Source: Daedaleopsis sinensis
Lineage: Eukaryota; Basidiomycota; Agaricomycetes; Polyporales; Polyporaceae
Reading direction: 5' to 3'
Length of the DNA: 64,000 bases
Assembly (NCBI GenBank): GCA_033807695.1
Contig: CM066311.1
Coordinates: 1,178,001 to 1,242,000, forward strand
Shown here: positions 57,641 to 64,000 of the stretch, in pieces
Layout of the letters: every line of letters starts with the position of its first letter
How positions within the stretch are numbered: the first letter of the stretch is position 1
Position numbers and translations under genes: made by a program
The notes under the pieces: model-generated
Database searches by the model: none
The model's input: only the letters and a program-made list of their open reading frames with translations
Told to the model about the DNA's origin: nothing

Positions 57641-57859
57641 GGCGGAGAATGTTTGGTTATCGTGGGGGACTTTTGTGACAAACGAGGAATAGATGACGAG
57701 AGAGAAACCGCAGCTAGAAACACAAAGCCAGCTGTACGGTAATTATGTCAAGCAGTAAGGTTGAGCAAATAACAGCCGTCAGATGGGTATCTTGAAAGCT
57801 CTAGAGAACTATACAAGTATCTGCGAGCCAGAGAGGGAGCAGGTGAGGGTCGTTTGTCA

Positions 57860-60800
57860 ATGGGGAGAGGCAATCGTGACTTCCGGGCGGCCCAAAAGCG
57901 CCGCCTTACATAATCGTATTGATCGTGTCTCGATCGCGTATACACGCGTTTAGCGCGGGTATCGATGGTACACCAGCCTGTCTCGTCCTCCCATTACTTA
58001 CTGGCGGGTTCACCATTGTCTACCTATAATATTACAAGTTCTACTCCTCCAGCTCGTCACCGTCACTCTCGCAGTACCAGTCTGCCTCGCATTCAGACTC
58101 CCGCTCTTCCTCGTCACCTCTGACCTGGCAGGCTACCGCTTCAAGCAGCTCTGGGGACAACTGATTGTAGCGATCGACAGCCTCCTTCAGCGCGAGAATC
58201 TTCAGGCCCTTGACCTTCGCTGCGCTCTTCATCGGCACCTTGGTAGCCTGAGCACCAGTGACCGAGTCAACAAAGGTCCGGTGCCAGTCCAGTTGGAGGT
58301 CTAACACTGGGTTGGTCAAGCTGGCTGTCACGTCTGCGGACGTCTTGACACAGGTGAGCCGCTGTAGCTCCTCTCTCTTCTTGCCTTTCTTAGCCTTGTG
58401 TGCTGCTATCCTGTCCCGCTTCGCCGCTGAGGCAAGGCGATCCGCTGTGACTTGTGCGGCACGGTGCTCTTTCTCCCACCCGCTGGCATCCTCAAGACGC
58501 GCCCGCTCCATGATGAACCGGTGTTCCTCGAGAGAGAGTGTGCCGACGAAATCCTCGGTGTTATTAAGCTTGTACTGCTCCTGAGCGTTGTGCGACGCCA
58601 ACGTTTGGCTTGGGGCCGCACGTTTGCTGACCCGAAGACGGCCTAGGGCGCCTTCGTTGTCATCATTCGTCGGCCGCGCCCATGCCTCCTCCTTTTCCAA
58701 TGGTGAGAGTGTTGAGATGGTTCCACCAGGTGCGAACTCCCGGGCAAACCGGGTCTTGGTCTTGAGGGCTCCACGAAAGAAGCGCACCATAACGGGCTCG
58801 AGATGCGGGAGAAGAGGATAGAGCCGACGGACTGCTGCAATGGCCTCGGGGCGCTCCCAGGGCTGCCCATCGAGAGCCCCAAGCTCGTAAGATGCATCAG
58901 GTCCTAACAGCAGGCCTGGTTGGTCGATGAGCCGTTGGATGTGGTCGCATACATGCACGTGAAAAGGCCCAAGATCGAGGTGGTTCAGAGTGGTTGACCC
59001 TGGTCCGCGAATCTTGCGTAAATACGGATGGGAGATGGCCTGGGAGTAGAGTGCGAAAGCGCAGAGCTCAGTTATTGTGGGGCGGTCTTTGAGCCCCTTA
59101 TATACATTGCTCTCGAGGTGGTTGAAGCGAGCGGTGGCCTTCCTGTCACGGCTGTGCTCGAGATACTCGATGTACAAAGGATGCCGAACTATGAGCTCTG
59201 ATGCAGCGTCGCCATAGGATCCGAACCGAACATTGCTAGTGTCGGGAAAGCGCACAAGAAATCCGAGGATGAACTCGAAGAACCACCGGTACGAGTCGTG
59301 ATGTCCCTTTTTGTCGTCTTTGTGATTGAGTACTGTTCCTGACAGCTCCACCAGCTTTGCCGCACCACCAGTTGAGACCTCCTTGGCACGGCTCCCAGCG
59401 CTGGAAGTAGGAGCAGCTCGTGCTGCTGCGTCGTTGTCCCGGTTCATGAGTAGAACCGGTGGAGTGACCCCGGCATCTTTCCAGTACGTTGTCATCTCCG
59501 CATTGCCTCCCTTGAAGGCGTTCAGGTCCTTATGCATGCAACAGAAGCTGTGAACGAAAAGGGAAGCATGGCGTTGATCTGCTTCGGGAAGAGCGGCGAA
59601 AGCGGAGTATCCCAGCTTCTTGCGGACAGCGCAAATGATGCTGTCGTGGTGTTCAGCGCGTGCATCAGCAGAGAGCGTATCCCATGCCTCGACCCCTCCC
59701 AGCTTCTCGACAACGGCAGCCGTCTCCTCGGTGAGAAGATACAGGAGCTCGGCAGAGGAGAGGTCCGCCATAGCCCGCTGCCCACGAACCTCCCGGTCCT
59801 GCTCCTCCTTCCATTGGCTCATCAGCCGGTAGGTCTTCTTTTGATCCTCGGCGTGGTCTGTATTGAATCCGCGCAGTTTTGCTGTAAAGTCACGCGGATC
59901 GGCAGGTGCGAGCTGTCCTCGAGGACTGGCATTGTATGTGTCGTACAGGTTTGTGACAAGGTTCTTCCATCCAGCTAGCTGAGTCTCACTCGTGTGGTTT
60001 GGCTCAGTGTCGACCGACAGGAAACGGCGTGTGTGTGTTCCATCAACCTTATTTAGATAAGCGTGCCGTGCGTGGTAGTTGATCTTCCGGTGAGATGTTC
60101 CGTCGCCGCTGAGAGTAATACCTAATGCTGACATCAATACAGACAGTGACTTCTCATGAGCCTGAGAAACACACCATCGGCATCCCGGATTTCTTCCACA
60201 AGTTGAATCCTAGCAGCCACACCACCTTCCAAGACGATCCGGCGGACAGATCGACCGTCAATGGACCCGATCACCGTAACTCCGGTGAGTCTTGCCATCA
60301 CAGCTAGTACCCGGTTAACCTTCTTCACAGGCACACCAAGCGCAACCAGCTCCCGCACTGTTGCGCGTGCAGCCGGGGTTATTACCCCATGCTTCTTGAG
60401 ACGCATCTTGAAGCCGCTTCGGATCGCGCAGCTTTTCTTGGCACGGTCTATCGCTCGGATGAGAGTGTTGGGGACACGAGACAGGCGTTTTGACTGCGCT
60501 TTGTTGGTACCTCGTAGGACAGTGTTCTGGCGACGGATACGATCTATGGTAGCCTGTAGACTGACTGTGTTTGTGCGACTCTCTTGTACTATCCGCGCAT
60601 ACTGACACCGAAGATGATGCAGTTCCCTCTGTACCTGCGCGAGGCCTTCTTCGGCCACAGCCACCCTGTTGAGTGCCCATTCCCGAGCCTCCTCCACCAC
60701 CGCTGCTGCCCTGTGTCTCTCAAGGTCCAGTAAAACCTCTGCATGCTGCCGCCCTTCCTCTGCCGTCCAAGCCCGGATATCCGCAGCTGCAGCCAGTGCC

Positions 60801-61399
60801 CGAGCATCACTGACCTTCTGAGAGACAGACACTAGCTCAGTGCGAACCTCACAGACCCTCTCCTCAGCCTGCAACTGAACCCGCTTGAGCTGGAGCTCTG
60901 CCTCCTTCCGTCCGCGCTTCGCTCGCTCTTCACGTCTCCCTCCGTTTCGGACATCCCGAAAGAAGCCTTCGGCACGCTGCTTCTGGCGCACAACCTCTTG
61001 TTCAACCTTCTTGAGCTTTATGCGGATTTTCGTGGATCCCGGGACCAAGCGAGATGAAGAGGCAACTGGGGGGGTGTTCTCCTTGTCACTGCCCGTCATC
61101 CGACACCGTGTCCGACCACTGTCCGAGCCGGCAGCCCCGGGCCCAGAGACAACTTGAAGATCATCTGCGAGATTCTTCCGTTTGGCAAGGTTGAGCAGGC
61201 TGGCAAGCTTCTGTGCCTTGGAGCGACGCTGCATAGGAGAGTAGGAGGACATTTTTCGAGGAGAGAGCAATGATTTACTGGCCAATGTGCCCCCGGATTG
61301 TCGGTCAATGCCTGGCTTGTATCCGGGCGCCTAAAGCAGCGCCCGATGTTCATGGGCCGCATTGGATACTGTAAGATTTATTGTGATCCTCCGCTTGTT
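57860..61399 (-). mobile_element. repetitive element unit 1 (3540 bp, head-to-tail tandem)
   Basis: The sequence from TGGGGAGAGGCAATCG at 57861 is repeated from 61401 with a constant offset of 3540 bp, and no difference was seen through to 64000. The unit holds one gene with only 181 bp after it and 147 bp before it. Near both ends lie GC-rich hairpin-forming stretches (GGGCGGCCC ... GCGCCGCC; GGGCGCTGC ... GGCGCCCG), but I find no long terminal inverted repeat. The left flank TTTGTCAA and the unit end CTTGTTA resemble each other, so the exact border is uncertain by a few bases. Class of element unknown. Confidence 0.75.
58041..61252 (-). CDS. coiled-coil protein with transposase-like core, copy 1
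   Basis: Exons 61252-60175 and 60121-58041 join as RDADGITLSGDGTSHR to a protein of 1052 residues. The start MSSYSPMQRRSKAQK is the first ATG in frame. Residues about 70-250 form a long charged coiled coil (RREERAKRGRKEAELQLKR and after). A conserved helical block (RLKKHGVITPAARATVRELV) leads into a core beginning ITLSGDGTSHRKINYHARHAYL, which reads like the first two strands of an RNase-H fold with an Asp. Next are SVDTEPNHTSETQLAGW and SFCCMHKDLNAFKGG, reminiscent of the C-x2-H motif of hAT enzymes. NHKDDKKGHHDSYRWFFEF then precedes a C-terminal Lys/Arg coiled region and acidic end. I recognise it as a highly repeated agaricomycete protein family of unproved function. Transposase is an inference. 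Confidence 0.75.
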
Positions 61400-64000
61400 A
61401 TGGGGAGAGGCAATCGTGACTTCCGGGCGGCCCAAAAGCGCCGCCTTACATAATCGTATTGATCGTGTCTCGATCGCGTATACACGCGTTTAGCGCGGGT
61501 ATCGATGGTACACCAGCCTGTCTCGTCCTCCCATTACTTACTGGCGGGTTCACCATTGTCTACCTATAATATTACAAGTTCTACTCCTCCAGCTCGTCAC
61601 CGTCACTCTCGCAGTACCAGTCTGCCTCGCATTCAGACTCCCGCTCTTCCTCGTCACCTCTGACCTGGCAGGCTACCGCTTCAAGCAGCTCTGGGGACAA
61701 CTGATTGTAGCGATCGACAGCCTCCTTCAGCGCGAGAATCTTCAGGCCCTTGACCTTCGCTGCGCTCTTCATCGGCACCTTGGTAGCCTGAGCACCAGTG
61801 ACCGAGTCAACAAAGGTCCGGTGCCAGTCCAGTTGGAGGTCTAACACTGGGTTGGTCAAGCTGGCTGTCACGTCTGCGGACGTCTTGACACAGGTGAGCC
61901 GCTGTAGCTCCTCTCTCTTCTTGCCTTTCTTAGCCTTGTGTGCTGCTATCCTGTCCCGCTTCGCCGCTGAGGCAAGGCGATCCGCTGTGACTTGTGCGGC
62001 ACGGTGCTCTTTCTCCCACCCGCTGGCATCCTCAAGACGCGCCCGCTCCATGATGAACCGGTGTTCCTCGAGAGAGAGTGTGCCGACGAAATCCTCGGTG
62101 TTATTAAGCTTGTACTGCTCCTGAGCGTTGTGCGACGCCAACGTTTGGCTTGGGGCCGCACGTTTGCTGACCCGAAGACGGCCTAGGGCGCCTTCGTTGT
62201 CATCATTCGTCGGCCGCGCCCATGCCTCCTCCTTTTCCAATGGTGAGAGTGTTGAGATGGTTCCACCAGGTGCGAACTCCCGGGCAAACCGGGTCTTGGT
62301 CTTGAGGGCTCCACGAAAGAAGCGCACCATAACGGGCTCGAGATGCGGGAGAAGAGGATAGAGCCGACGGACTGCTGCAATGGCCTCGGGGCGCTCCCAG
62401 GGCTGCCCATCGAGAGCCCCAAGCTCGTAAGATGCATCAGGTCCTAACAGCAGGCCTGGTTGGTCGATGAGCCGTTGGATGTGGTCGCATACATGCACGT
62501 GAAAAGGCCCAAGATCGAGGTGGTTCAGAGTGGTTGACCCTGGTCCGCGAATCTTGCGTAAATACGGATGGGAGATGGCCTGGGAGTAGAGTGCGAAAGC
62601 GCAGAGCTCAGTTATTGTGGGGCGGTCTTTGAGCCCCTTATATACATTGCTCTCGAGGTGGTTGAAGCGAGCGGTGGCCTTCCTGTCACGGCTGTGCTCG
62701 AGATACTCGATGTACAAAGGATGCCGAACTATGAGCTCTGATGCAGCGTCGCCATAGGATCCGAACCGAACATTGCTAGTGTCGGGAAAGCGCACAAGAA
62801 ATCCGAGGATGAACTCGAAGAACCACCGGTACGAGTCGTGATGTCCCTTTTTGTCGTCTTTGTGATTGAGTACTGTTCCTGACAGCTCCACCAGCTTTGC
62901 CGCACCACCAGTTGAGACCTCCTTGGCACGGCTCCCAGCGCTGGAAGTAGGAGCAGCTCGTGCTGCTGCGTCGTTGTCCCGGTTCATGAGTAGAACCGGT
63001 GGAGTGACCCCGGCATCTTTCCAGTACGTTGTCATCTCCGCATTGCCTCCCTTGAAGGCGTTCAGGTCCTTATGCATGCAACAGAAGCTGTGAACGAAAA
63101 GGGAAGCATGGCGTTGATCTGCTTCGGGAAGAGCGGCGAAAGCGGAGTATCCCAGCTTCTTGCGGACAGCGCAAATGATGCTGTCGTGGTGTTCAGCGCG
63201 TGCATCAGCAGAGAGCGTATCCCATGCCTCGACCCCTCCCAGCTTCTCGACAACGGCAGCCGTCTCCTCGGTGAGAAGATACAGGAGCTCGGCAGAGGAG
63301 AGGTCCGCCATAGCCCGCTGCCCACGAACCTCCCGGTCCTGCTCCTCCTTCCATTGGCTCATCAGCCGGTAGGTCTTCTTTTGATCCTCGGCGTGGTCTG
63401 TATTGAATCCGCGCAGTTTTGCTGTAAAGTCACGCGGATCGGCAGGTGCGAGCTGTCCTCGAGGACTGGCATTGTATGTGTCGTACAGGTTTGTGACAAG
63501 GTTCTTCCATCCAGCTAGCTGAGTCTCACTCGTGTGGTTTGGCTCAGTGTCGACCGACAGGAAACGGCGTGTGTGTGTTCCATCAACCTTATTTAGATAA
63601 GCGTGCCGTGCGTGGTAGTTGATCTTCCGGTGAGATGTTCCGTCGCCGCTGAGAGTAATACCTAATGCTGACATCAATACAGACAGTGACTTCTCATGAG
63701 CCTGAGAAACACACCATCGGCATCCCGGATTTCTTCCACAAGTTGAATCCTAGCAGCCACACCACCTTCCAAGACGATCCGGCGGACAGATCGACCGTCA
63801 ATGGACCCGATCACCGTAACTCCGGTGAGTCTTGCCATCACAGCTAGTACCCGGTTAACCTTCTTCACAGGCACACCAAGCGCAACCAGCTCCCGCACTG
63901 TTGCGCGTGCAGCCGGGGTTATTACCCCATGCTTCTTGAGACGCATCTTGAAGCCGCTTCGGATCGCGCAGCTTTTCTTGGCACGGTCTATCGCTCGGAT
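61400..64000 (-). mobile_element. repetitive element unit 2 (cut by window end)
   Basis: Second tandem copy. 2601 of an expected 3540 bp are visible, matching unit 1 throughout as far as I could read. Confidence 0.8.
61581..64000 (-). CDS. coiled-coil protein with transposase-like core, copy 2 (5' end outside window)
   Basis: Exon 2 is 63661-61581 and exon 1 runs from 63715 past the window end. The visible translation is identical to copy 1, including the SGDGTSHR and CCMHKDLN motifs and the acidic C-terminus. Identity in synonymous positions and in the 53-bp intron indicates that the duplication is very recent, or that the assembly repeats a single copy. Upstream it should continue with the coiled coil, so more units may follow. 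Confidence 0.75.

Noticed and set aside
57860..61399. Helitron or KDZ element as explanation of the 3540-bp unit
   Set aside because: No CTRR end after a hairpin, no Rep/helicase motifs, and none of the KDZ transposase motifs I know.

Overview
The window looks like chromosomal DNA of a mushroom-forming basidiomycete (Agaricomycetes). Genes carry several short GT-AG introns of about 50-70 bp. The gene set includes GPI/cell-wall enzymes, a CE16-type esterase pair, Egh16-like secreted proteins, a C2H2 regulator and a Set3-complex SNT1 homologue, together with hAT and other repetitive transposase-like genes. Genus cannot be told from this sequence alone. Exon borders were placed by hand from splice signals and frame continuity, so they are predictions.

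Layout. 1-1869: 3' part of a large unknown gene. 2548-4696 (-): a CRH-type GH16 glucan/chitin transglycosylase with a 710-bp intron holding a 64-bp tandem repeat. 4892-4962 (-): tRNA-Gly(GCC). 5030-10996: two almost identical 2894-bp hAT transposons in inverted orientation, separated by 179 bp. 12016-13441 (+): signal-peptide/one-TM protein. 14401-16148 (-): multi-RRM RNA-binding protein. 16742-18312 (+): RAD51-paralogue-like RecA ATPase. 18813-20529 (-): 5-formyltetrahydrofolate cyclo-ligase. 21872-23715 (+): PIG-P subunit of GPI-GlcNAc transferase. 23716-27982: GC-rich, microsatellite-rich and gene-poor. 27983-29788 (-): C2H2 zinc-finger protein. 32036-36700 (-): EXO1 nuclease, whose first exon lies 1.48 kb from the second.

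37306-38185 (+): decayed S53 peptidase. 38790-39982 (-): second member of the signal/TM family. 40561-47966: a cluster of secreted proteins made of two Egh16-like genes (both -) enclosing two convergent CE16/GDSL esterases (+ and -). 49694-49764 (+): second tRNA-Gly, identical to the first. 49952-51196 (+): epoxide hydrolase. 51644-52382 (+): parvulin-type prolyl isomerase. 52742-57640 (-): SNT1 with two SANT domains. 57860-64000: a 3540-bp unit in head-to-tail tandem (second copy cut by the window end), coding for a coiled-coil protein with a transposase-like core.

The housekeeping genes cover DNA repair (EXO1, RAD51-like), folate, GPI synthesis, chromatin and protein folding. The 38-48 kb block is a duplicated secretome cluster. 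Recent mobile-element activity is seen at 5-11 kb and 57.9-64 kb, and less certainly in the CRH and EXO1 introns.
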